A DNA stretch of 6,770 bases from an uncultured Acidimicrobiaceae bacterium (lineage in GTDB: Bacteria; Actinomycetota; Acidimicrobiia; Acidimicrobiales; MedAcidi-G1): positions 1 to 6,770 of the forward strand of contig CAJXIS010000120.1 in the NCBI GenBank assembly GCA_913054115.1. The letters are read 5' to 3'. The position numbers and the translations under genes were made by a program. The notes beneath the pieces were generated by a model that had not been told where the DNA came from, did no database searches, and saw only the letters and a list, made by a program, of their open reading frames with translations. Below are positions 1-6,530 of the stretch, in pieces (position 1 is the first letter of the stretch; each line of letters starts with the position of its first letter).

Positions 1-1
1 G

Positions 2-2911
2 GCGCATGGCTCCATCGACGGGTCGAACGTCGAATTGCGTTTTGAGCTTCCCGACGGGCCGCCAGACGAATGCATCTTCCCCGGTGTCCGCTTGTACCGA
101 CTCTTCGATGGTGCCGGCGAGTACGTGACCCAGGTCAACCTGAACGTGCACGGACCGGTACTCACGCCGACAGGGCTTCCGATCGAGTCCATTGGGGGCA
201 TCGACGGGTACTACGAGGAGATCGAGTTCGACGATGTGCCCCGCTGTCTCGACGGCGTTGTTGATCTGACCTTCTCGGTGGACCAAGACAACCTTGAAGC
301 GGGCTGGTACCTTCCGCGCCTTGTTTTCGGCGAGTGGTGGGGTGATACGACTGAGGGCTTTGGTATCGGCTGTCCGAGGGCGGAGCAGGAGGTCATTCCC
401 ATCGAGTGCGACACGGGCAATGGATTCCTGCCGATGTTGGACATCGGGGGAGCGGAGACGCCCCGCATCCCGGCGACCCTTCTCAATCAGGCAGCCAGTT
501 GGGGTGCTGCCGGCATCCTCGGTGTAGTGGCGAAGGAGGACGAGGGCCGGTTTGCCCTGGGCAGCAGGCGAGCGGCACAGGCGCCGTTCATCGCCTCGCC
601 CCACGACCCGCTCTCGGGTCGGTCCCTCCACTACACGATTGAGCCCTACCTGCCGACCGTGGGCTACACGGGCTTTGCCGACCTGCTACCTGATCTCTTG
701 TTCAGCCTCGATTCGACTGATCCGGGTTGGGTGACAGTCGAGATGACGACACCCGACGGCGTGACCAGAGTGCTAGCCGACGAGGCTCCGGTGCAGATGT
801 TCATTTCAAATGGAGATGGCAACGGGTACCCGGCCAATACATCCTTCGCGGGACCATCTCATACAGTCGGCTTGACGGCGTTTGGCGACGACCTGGATGT
901 GATCTTCGACCAGTACGGCCGCTACACGGTGCACGTTGAAGGGGCGCTGCTGTCTTCACGCGGTGACGAGTTCATCGTCGAGGGTACCTACGACATCTGG
1001 GTCGCCGAGCCACTCGACCTCTCGCTCGGCGTATTCGAGGGAACACCGCTCGAAGTGGGCGACGCGTTCAACCCGGTGGTCATCGTCGAGCCTGGCGTTC
1101 CCGCGGAGATCACAATCGACATCACGCACTATGTGGACGGTGACGTGGAGCAGCGCCAGGTCCACTCCGTATCGGGGACGGCGAACGAGTACGGCTACTT
1201 CGCGTCGTCCGAGGTCTGGCAGCCGACCGAACACGGCGAGTACCGGGTGGACGTGATGGCGTCGTATGTCGACCCCATCGACGGCACGCTCTGGATGGGC
1301 GCACGTTCGTCGGCATCCATCGTGGCGACCCCCGACACGCCCGTGATCGCCCACGGCGAGCGGAACAAGGACTTCCTGGACCTCGACGCCGGTCAGGTCC
1401 CGCGCATCTGGTACTTCTTCCGGTCCATCGACCCGGAGTGTCCGCCGATGAACGGAGACTGTGAGGGTGGCGGCGTGTATCCGTTCTTCACCGGTGACGT
1501 CATGTGGCTCACCGACGGCAGACCACTGGGCCCGACAATCACGGTGGACGTGCCTGCCGATGTCCTCGAACGCGTCGCACCGGATCTGGTCCCCCACGAA
1601 AAGTGCACCGGCAGCGGTTGCACCGCCTTCAACGACGAGCGGGTGCTGGTGCCGCACCGGGAAGAGGGCCGGGGTGCCCATTATCGGCCCGACGACGTGA
1701 CCTCCTGGGCCTACTGGTACTCGAGCAGCATCCGGGCCGACGTGTCGGTCTTTCACGCCGTCACGGCCTGGAAGTCACAGCACAACGGTTGGTACGGAAC
1801 CGACTCCTACAACTGCCAGATCGGTCTGCCGTGCTATGGAGCGTTGATGGGCATTGCCATCGAACGGGAGGACGGGAATTCGGTCCATGACGAATTCAGC
1901 GGAGATGAGGAAGGCGACCTCAAGTTGACTTTTGGCGGTGCGGTCCTGCGTACAGAAGAAGAGCAGCACTTCGCCCCCTACGCGTCGTTCGCCGTGCTGA
2001 CCCGGGGAGGCAATTTCGAGGACGGTGTGCTGGTCTCGGGCGACGAGAAGGGCGACCGGGTCTGCCCGCCCTACCAGGGGGCCGCCGGCGGGCTCGGCAC
2101 GTGTGGTCCGATCCTGACCCATCGCGGCCGCGAGGTCGACCTGTTCATCACCCCGACGGGGACCCGGCCCGGCAGTGTGCTCGAGCCCGGTGACCTGTTC
2201 ACGTTCAGCGGGCAGGCGTGGCCGACACTCGACGTCGCCGTGGAGGTTGTGGTCACGATGCCGAGCGGTGTCGTGCACGAGTTCGCCGACCGCGCCAATG
2301 TGGTCGGGTACGTCGGTCCCTCCGGCATGTCGTTCGTGGTCGATGAACCGGGCGTCTATGAGGTGCACGTCAGCGCCACCCAGGACCTGCCGGTCCCCTC
2401 GACGGGTCTGGCGCCCGACCCGGTGTTCGTCGCCGACGGGCGCACGACCATGGACGTCTACGGCTACGAGCACCCGCTGTCGGCAGTGCTCGGAACCCAG
2501 GACTCGGCGTACCGGTTCTTCGTCGTCGAGGGCCGGGCCGAAGAGGTCATCGAGGCCGATGTCGATTCGGACCTCCTGCCGAGCGTCTTCTCGCCGACCC
2601 TGTCCGTCGGGCAGATCTCGTTCTCCTATCCGCTACCCGACGGCGTGACCGGTGCACACGTGAGCCTCACTGCACCAGGGCTGGTGCTGATCGACGAGGT
2701 GGTGGCGGCGGTCGACGGGTCCATCGACGTGTCGATCATCCAGCAGGAGCTCGACGAGGCCGGGTTCACGCAGATCATCCTCGGGGCCGACACGCTGCAG
2801 CTGTCGATCGCCTACGAGACCGCCGACGGGTGGGAGGCGCAGATCCTCAACCAGCGCGGCTTCTCGCCGCTCGGGGGACGGGTGGCTTCGCGAGGTGCTT
2901 TGAGCGACTGA
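2..2911 (+). CDS. Large secreted Ig-like modular protein, copy 1 (5' truncated by window edge)
   Basis: The reading frame is open from base 2 to the TGA at 2909-2911 (969 codons). A TTG at 35 could be taken as a start, but the 11 codons before it (AHGSIDGSNVE) still align with residues 212 onward of the downstream paralogue, so the gene simply enters from the left; about 211 N-terminal residues, presumably including a lipoprotein signal and stalk, are missing. I recognise no named family. What is visible is all-beta and export-like: repeated modules with the pattern TPxG...GxYxVxV (roughly 690-1010, 1040-1350 and 2150-2470), and paired cysteines at codons 1439/1460, 1604/1619, 1814/1832 and 2063/2102 that recur in the paralogue. 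A further pair at 371/407 occurs only here. Two acidic GDE(E/K)GD motifs lie at 1901-1918 and 2039-2056. There is no catalytic signature, CxxCH, LPXTG or C-terminal membrane helix. The end (GFSPLGGRVA, then RGALSD) matches copy 2 until the last seven residues. Gene reality is very sure; function unknown. Confidence 0.93.
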   Translation, partial: AHGSIDGSNVELRFELPDGPPDECIFPGVRLYRLFDGAGEYVTQVNLNVHGPVLTPTGLPIESIGGIDGYYEEIEFDDVPRCLDGVVDLTFSVDQDNLEAGWYLPRLVFGEWWGDTTEGFGIGCPRAEQEVIPIECDTGNGFLPMLDIGGAETPRIPATLLNQAASWGAAGILGVVAKEDEGRFALGSRRAAQAPFIASPHDPLSGRSLHYTIEPYLPTVGYTGFADLLPDLLFSLDSTDPGWVTVEMTTPDGVTRVLADEAPVQMFISNGDGNGYPANTSFAGPSHTVGLTAFGDDLDVIFDQYGRYTVHVEGALLSSRGDEFIVEGTYDIWVAEPLDLSLGVFEGTPLEVGDAFNPVVIVEPGVPAEITIDITHYVDGDVEQRQVHSVSGTANEYGYFASSEVWQPTEHGEYRVDVMASYVDPIDGTLWMGARSSASIVATPDTPVIAHGERNKDFLDLDAGQVPRIWYFFRSIDPECPPMNGDCEGGGVYPFFTGDVMWLTDGRPLGPTITVDVPADVLERVAPDLVPHEKCTGSGCTAFNDERVLVPHREEGRGAHYRPDDVTSWAYWYSSSIRADVSVFHAVTAWKSQHNGWYGTDSYNCQIGLPCYGALMGIAIEREDGNSVHDEFSGDEEGDLKLTFGGAVLRTEEEQHFAPYASFAVLTRGGNFEDGVLVSGDEKGDRVCPPYQGAAGGLGTCGPILTHRGREVDLFITPTGTRPGSVLEPGDLFTFSGQAWPTLDVAVEVVVTMPSGVVHEFADRANVVGYVGPSGMSFVVDEPGVYEVHVSATQDLPVPSTGLAPDPVFVADGRTTMDVYGYEHPLSAVLGTQDSAYRFFVVEGRAEEVIEADVDSDLLPSVFSPTLSVGQISFSYPLPDGVTGAHVSLTAPGLVLIDEVVAAVDGSIDVSIIQQELDEAGFTQIILGADTLQLSIAYETADGWEAQILNQRGFSPLGGRVASRGALSD
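1694..1724 (+). repeat. 31-bp identical tract (copy 1), repeated at 5263-5293
   Basis: Thirty-one bases encoding DVTSWAYWYS are identical to 5263-5293. This lies inside the otherwise most divergent, cysteine-rich part of the two proteins, so the conservation stands out. Confidence 0.8.
2432..2470 (+). repeat. 39-bp identical tract (copy 1), repeated at 5995-6033
   Basis: Thirty-nine bases encoding ADGRTTMDVYGYE are identical to 5995-6033. The protein motif closes the last Ig-like module, and its silent sites are conserved too. Confidence 0.85.
2789..2829 (+). repeat. 41-bp identical tract near 3' end (copy 1), repeated at 6364-6404
   Basis: Forty-one consecutive bases encoding DTLQLSIAYETAD are identical to 6364-6404, including every wobble base, whereas neighbouring codons differ at silent positions. 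This is the longest exact match I found by eye between the two genes. Confidence 0.85.
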
Positions 2912-2925
2912 ACTACCGTGCCGCC

Positions 2926-2976
2926 ATGCGTTGGTGGAGTGGTCTGCTGGTCTTGGCCCTGGTTGCCGGCGCCTGC
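2926..2976 (+). other. Lipoprotein signal peptide and lipobox of copy 2
   Basis: Residues 1-17: a single Arg followed by WW, the hydrophobic stretch LLVLALVAGA, then Cys17, followed by GGG. The lipobox is A-G-A-C, looser at -3 than the canonical L-[AS]-[GA]-C but common in high-GC actinobacteria. Prolipoprotein diacylglyceryl transferase and signal peptidase II are expected to process it, leaving the protein anchored by Cys17. Confidence 0.85.
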
Positions 2977-5900
2977 GGAGGCGGCGCGGCCGACACGACC
3001 ACCTCGATCGGGGTGACCACGACCGGGCCTGCAACCAGTACGACCACTCGGCCAACGACGACCACGGTCGCCGCGACGACAACCGAACCCGAGCCTGCGC
3101 CGGGAGAACGGCCGAGCCTGGCCAGTGGCATCACCGCGTTCCACAGCCTGGCCCTCAGTCCGACCCAACAGATCAACGATCGGGACGCGGTGCCTCAGGT
3201 TGATCGCATCATCGTCTCAACACCGGATGGGGCCGACATGGTCACCGTGTCGGGCCAGGCAGGTGCTGTGCCGTTCGGGCAGCCCGACCGGCCGTGGGAT
3301 TCGGTCAACGTGATCGCCGTCGAATGGGGCACGCAGGACTGTGTGGATCGGCGATCCGACGGTTCCTTCGAGGCCCGTCTGGAGGCCCCGTCCGACTCGA
3401 CCCTCTATGTGTTGCCGATCGAGGGTGGGCACTGCATCGGCCAAGGAATCCAGACCGGACCGGCAGCGATACTGTCGGTCCCGGGCGAGGTCGGGATCCC
3501 GGCCGGGCCGGGGGGATTCCACGCCCTTGGTAGAGCTGGTTCGGCGTTGAAGTGGTCTGCTACGGGTTCGCTGCAAGGATCGGGGGGCATCGAATTTCTG
3601 GTCCACAAAGCTCCGGGCGACGAGTGCCTGGTGCCGAGGATCCACCTCTACCGGCTCTTCGACGCCGAAGGCGGCTACGTGACCCAGGTGAACGTGAACG
3701 TCCACGGGCCGGTCCTCACCCCGACCGGTCTGCCCATCGAGTCCAGCGAAGGTGCCAGCGGGTTCTATGAGGTAGTCGAGTTCGTCGATGCCCCCGACTG
3801 CCTGCGGTCGGATCAGGTGTTGACGCCCGACGTCCTTCCCGAATCGTTGGAGACGGGTTGGTACCTGCCTCGAATCATGTTCGGCCTGAGGCACCCCGAC
3901 GGCCCGGTCGACTTCGGTCAGTGGACCAACGCTCCACCGGGCGGCGGCTTGGACTTCGAGGGCAACACCGGCTTCGGCTACCTGCCCATGTTCAGCGTCG
4001 GTACCTCCGCCACGCCCCGACTTCCGGCGACCCTGCTCAACGAGGCGCCCAGTTGGGGGGCTGCCGGTATCCGGGGCGTGGTCGCCGACGAGGACACCGG
4101 CCGGTTCGCCCTGGGCAGTCGGCGGTCGTTTGCCGGTCCGTTCATCGCATCGCCGTCCGATCCGCTTTCCGGGCAGTCGGTCCACTACACGCTCGAGCCG
4201 TACCTCCCGACCGTGGGCTACACGGGGTTTGCCGCTCCGATGCCAGAGCCGCTGTTCCGGCTCGATGCCGACGATCCGGGAAGGCTCAGCATCTCGCTGA
4301 CCACCCCGGACGGGAATACGCAGGACCTTGCACAGGACGCCGATGTGGAGATGTTCATCGCAGCGGCTTGGTTCGCCGGGTACCCGGTCGAGTTGCCGTT
4401 CTCCGGCCCGTCCCATACGGTCGGGCTGACCACCAGTCTCGACGCCCTCGACATGGAGTTCGACCAGTTCGGTCTCCACAAAGTCCGACTCGACGGCACG
4501 CTGCGGTCCTCACGCGGCGACCAGTTCGTCATCGAGGGCTCCTATGACATCTGGGTCGCCGAGCCGCTGGACCTCTCGCTCGGCGTGTTCGAGGGTACGC
4601 CGCTCGAGGTCGGGGATGCGTGGAACCCGACCGTCATCGTGGAGCCGGGCGTCCCGGCCGAGATCACGATCGAGATCTCCCACTACCCGGACGGCGACCC
4701 CGATCGACTCGAGACCCATACGGTCAGCGGCACCGCGAACCGGTTCGGCTACTTCGCCTCCGATCAGGCGTGGCGGCCAACTGAACATGGCGAATACCGG
4801 GTCGACGTCACGGCCTCCTATCTCGACCCGATCGACGGTGCCCTGTGGATGGGAAGCCGTTCCTCGGCATCCATCGTGGCCACCCCCGACACACCCCTGA
4901 TCGCGCACGGAGAGCGAAACGCGCCTCCGGGACATCTGTCGGGGGATCAGGTTCTGCGAACCTGGTTCTTCAATCGGTCACTCGACACCGCAACGACATG
5001 CGACCAGGAAGTGTGTGGTGAACCTCCAGGTGAAGGGGGCATCACCTACCCCTTCTTCAGTGGCGATGTCGCCTGGCTTGTCGATCAGTTCGCCATCAGC
5101 CCAATTATCACCATCGATGGGCCTCTGAACCTTTTTGAGACGTTGGCGCCGCAACTGTATCCCCAGACCTACTGCACCCTGGATGGATGTGTGGAGTCCC
5201 CCGACACGCGCATGCTTCACGCTGGAATCCAGACCGGGCAGGGGACCCATCAGCGGCCGGATGACGTGACCTCCTGGGCCTACTGGTACTCGACCAGCGT
5301 CCGTTCCGACATCAGCGTCTTCTCGGCCGTCGCCGAGGACGGGGGTGGCGAGCACATCCACTGGTACGGCCACGACAGCTACAGCTGCCAGATCGGACTT
5401 GTCTGTCGCGACTTCTACTTCACGCCGCCACAGGGTGGACGCGGTGGCGGCGACGCGAAGGGCGACGAGGAGGGCGACGTGAAGCTGTTGTTCGGTGGCG
5501 CTGTCCTGAAGACGGTCGATGAGCAGCACTTCGTCCCCTATGCGTCGATGGCAGTCATCATCGAGGAGGCCACTCGAACCGAATCGGGCGGATTCGTCCT
5601 CGGTGACGAGAAGGGAGGGCGGATCTGTCCGCCCTATCAGGGAGCCGCCGGGGGTCTGGGCACGTGTGGTCCGCTGCTCACCCACTACGGGCGCGACGTC
5701 GACCTTTTCATCACCCCGACCGGTACCCGGCCCGGCAACGTCCTCGAGCCGGGCGACCTGTTCACCTTCAGCGGGCAGGCGTGGCCGACCCTCGACGTGG
5801 CCGTCGAAGTCACGGTCACCGGTCCCGGCGGGGACGTTCGCCAGTTCGCCAACCGGGCCAATGCCGTGGGCTACGTCGATGCCGAGGGCATGTCGTTCGT

Positions 5901-6477
5901 CGTCGAACAGTCCGGCGTCTACGAGGTACACGTCTCGGCCATCCAGGACCGGCCCGTTCCCTCGACCGGCCTGGCCCCGGATCCATCGTTGGTGGCCGAC
6001 GGGCGCACGACCATGGACGTCTACGGCTACGAGTATCCGCTGTCCGCCGTTCTGGGATCGCTCGACTCGACCTATCGCTTCTACGTCGTCGAGGAACTCG
6101 GAAGTTCGCCGATCGGTTCCCGCACTTCGGTCCTCTACGGGGAATCCGGCGCATTCTCGATCTACGGCTGGCCCGGGAGCTACGTCGAGAAGATCACCTT
6201 CGACTACGCGCTGCCTGCCGGGGTGACCGGCGGCCACTACAGCCTCACCGCCCCGGGCCTGCTCATCGAAGAGGGGGCGCTCCCGGCCTCCGGAACGCTC
6301 ATCGTCGAGGTGGACCAGGGTGACCTCTACGACGCCGGGTTTACGCAGATCATCCTCGGTGCGGACACGCTGCAGCTGTCGATCGCCTACGAGACCGCCG
6401 ACGGTTGGGAGGCCCAGATCCTGAACCAGCGGGGCTTCTCGCCCCTCGGCGGCCGGGTCGCCGAAGGCGGCGGATGA
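2926..6477 (+). CDS. Giant lipid-anchored Ig-like modular protein, copy 2 (complete, 1183 aa)
   Basis: The ATG at 2926 is chosen because it opens a lipoprotein signal: MRWW, hydrophobic core, then LVAGAC with the lipidated Cys at residue 17. An in-frame GTG at 2830 would add 32 residues overlapping copy 1 and bury the signal. No clear Shine-Dalgarno precedes 2926, and the gap from copy 1 is 14 nt, so translation is probably coupled. After the Cys come a Thr/Pro-rich stalk (residues 24-63), an N-terminal Ig-like segment (about 78-180, Cys139 and Cys170), and a region shared with copy 1 carrying HGPVLTPTGLPIES (260-273) and GRFALGSRR (392-400). Then follow Ig-like modules at about 405-545, 550-660 and 925-1025, with a cysteine-rich insert between the last two (pairs 692/697, 750/755, 821/827, 901/914; conserved DDVTSWAYWYS at 779-789), and a beta-rich tail. 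No known family, enzyme motif or wall-sorting signal was recognised. It is probably an outward-facing surface protein for binding or adhesion; that role is inference. Confidence 0.93.
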   Translation: MRWWSGLLVLALVAGACGGGAADTTTSIGVTTTGPATSTTTRPTTTTVAATTTEPEPAPGERPSLASGITAFHSLALSPTQQINDRDAVPQVDRIIVSTPDGADMVTVSGQAGAVPFGQPDRPWDSVNVIAVEWGTQDCVDRRSDGSFEARLEAPSDSTLYVLPIEGGHCIGQGIQTGPAAILSVPGEVGIPAGPGGFHALGRAGSALKWSATGSLQGSGGIEFLVHKAPGDECLVPRIHLYRLFDAEGGYVTQVNVNVHGPVLTPTGLPIESSEGASGFYEVVEFVDAPDCLRSDQVLTPDVLPESLETGWYLPRIMFGLRHPDGPVDFGQWTNAPPGGGLDFEGNTGFGYLPMFSVGTSATPRLPATLLNEAPSWGAAGIRGVVADEDTGRFALGSRRSFAGPFIASPSDPLSGQSVHYTLEPYLPTVGYTGFAAPMPEPLFRLDADDPGRLSISLTTPDGNTQDLAQDADVEMFIAAAWFAGYPVELPFSGPSHTVGLTTSLDALDMEFDQFGLHKVRLDGTLRSSRGDQFVIEGSYDIWVAEPLDLSLGVFEGTPLEVGDAWNPTVIVEPGVPAEITIEISHYPDGDPDRLETHTVSGTANRFGYFASDQAWRPTEHGEYRVDVTASYLDPIDGALWMGSRSSASIVATPDTPLIAHGERNAPPGHLSGDQVLRTWFFNRSLDTATTCDQEVCGEPPGEGGITYPFFSGDVAWLVDQFAISPIITIDGPLNLFETLAPQLYPQTYCTLDGCVESPDTRMLHAGIQTGQGTHQRPDDVTSWAYWYSTSVRSDISVFSAVAEDGGGEHIHWYGHDSYSCQIGLVCRDFYFTPPQGGRGGGDAKGDEEGDVKLLFGGAVLKTVDEQHFVPYASMAVIIEEATRTESGGFVLGDEKGGRICPPYQGAAGGLGTCGPLLTHYGRDVDLFITPTGTRPGNVLEPGDLFTFSGQAWPTLDVAVEVTVTGPGGDVRQFANRANAVGYVDAEGMSFVVEQSGVYEVHVSAIQDRPVPSTGLAPDPSLVADGRTTMDVYGYEYPLSAVLGSLDSTYRFYVVEELGSSPIGSRTSVLYGESGAFSIYGWPGSYVEKITFDYALPAGVTGGHYSLTAPGLLIEEGALPASGTLIVEVDQGDLYDAGFTQIILGADTLQLSIAYETADGWEAQILNQRGFSPLGGRVAEGGG
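2995..3114 (+). other. Thr/Pro-rich low-complexity stalk of copy 2
   Basis: Residues 24-63 are dominated by Thr runs (TTTS, VTTTG, STTTRPTTTT, ATTTEPEPAP) and end in a Pro/Glu stretch. Such linkers directly after a lipidated Cys are common in actinobacterial lipoproteins, hold the folded part away from the membrane, and may be O-glycosylated. Coding DNA here is a run of ACC/ACG/ACA codons, which makes it a short repetitive tract as well. Confidence 0.85.
5263..5293 (+). repeat. 31-bp identical tract (copy 2)
   Basis: Partner of 1694-1724, encoding the aromatic motif DVTSWAYWYS at residues 780-789. Confidence 0.8.
5995..6033 (+). repeat. 39-bp identical tract (copy 2)
   Basis: Partner of 2432-2470. 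Flanking codons diverge at once (CAC CCG against TAT CCG after it). Confidence 0.85.
6364..6404 (+). repeat. 41-bp identical tract near 3' end (copy 2)
   Basis: Partner of 2789-2829. The match is broken on both sides by silent changes (GCG against GCC for Ala, GGT against GGG for Gly). Confidence 0.85.
6474..6477 (+). promoter_or_regulatory. ATGA stop-start overlap (translational coupling)
   Basis: The TGA ending the giant lipoprotein shares bases with the ATG of the propeller gene. Only a G-rich stretch (GGCGGCGG) precedes it and no proper Shine-Dalgarno is seen, so the propeller is probably translated by termination-reinitiation at a ratio tied to the upstream gene. Coupling is inferred from the arrangement. 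Confidence 0.7.
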
Positions 6478-6530
6478 ACCGCCTGTTCCGGCTGCTCGGA
6501 GGAGTGGCCCTGTTCCTGCTCGCGGGTTGC
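6474..6530 (+). other. Lipoprotein signal peptide of propeller gene
   Basis: Residues 1-19: basic start MNRLFR, hydrophobic core, and canonical lipobox L-A-G-C with Cys19 encoded at 6528-6530. It supports the ATG at 6474 over the internal GTG at 6504, which would delete the charged N-terminus. Confidence 0.85.

Larger units (their letters stand above)
2..2887 (+). repeat. Tandem gene duplication, unit 1
   Basis: This segment aligns codon for codon, with small indels, to 3559-6462. Protein similarity is high at LYRLFD(G/A), GPVLTPTGLPIES, GWYLPR, SYDIWVAEPLDLSLGVFEG-type motifs, DVTSWAYWYS, CPPYQGAAGGLGTCGP and the C-terminal GWEAQILNQRGFSPLGGR. Similarity ends seven residues before the stop of copy 1. 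Confidence 0.9.
3559..6462 (+). repeat. Tandem gene duplication, unit 2
   Basis: Partner of the segment at 2-2887 in direct orientation, beginning at residue 212 (ATGSLQGSGG, matching AHGSIDGSNV in copy 1). The part of this gene before 3559 has its counterpart outside the window, so the true repeat unit is probably the entire gene of about 3.5 kb. Confidence 0.9.

Noticed and set aside
35..37. TTG at 35 as start of copy 1
   Set aside because: The frame is open to base 2 and the codons before it align with the paralogue, so it is internal.
956..1756. 266-codon minus-strand frame in copy 1 that has a similar counterpart at 4510-4935
   Set aside because: Similarity between the antisense frames follows from the sense-strand duplication. 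The copy 2 version is interrupted much earlier, so the frame is not being maintained.
2830..2925. GTG at 2830 as start of copy 2
   Set aside because: It would overlap copy 1 by 82 nt and place 32 non-signal residues before a clear lipoprotein signal; the ATG at 2926 is far better.
2995..3080. Thr-codon tract as a CRISPR-like or tandem DNA repeat
   Set aside because: There are no regular repeat-spacer units; it is simply low-complexity coding sequence for the stalk.
3217..4479. 420-codon open frame on the minus strand inside copy 2
   Set aside because: It is a shadow of the + gene: GC-rich codons leave few stops in this antisense frame, the translation is Arg/Gly/Asp-rich low-quality sequence, and it has no plausible start region.
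4978..6237. 419-codon open frame on the minus strand inside copy 2
   Set aside because: Same explanation; the + strand frame is confirmed by codon-level conservation with copy 1.
6495..6506. GGAGGA followed directly by GTG at 6504 as a ribosome site and alternative start
   Set aside because: Spacing is zero, and using it would remove the charged N-terminus of the signal peptide.
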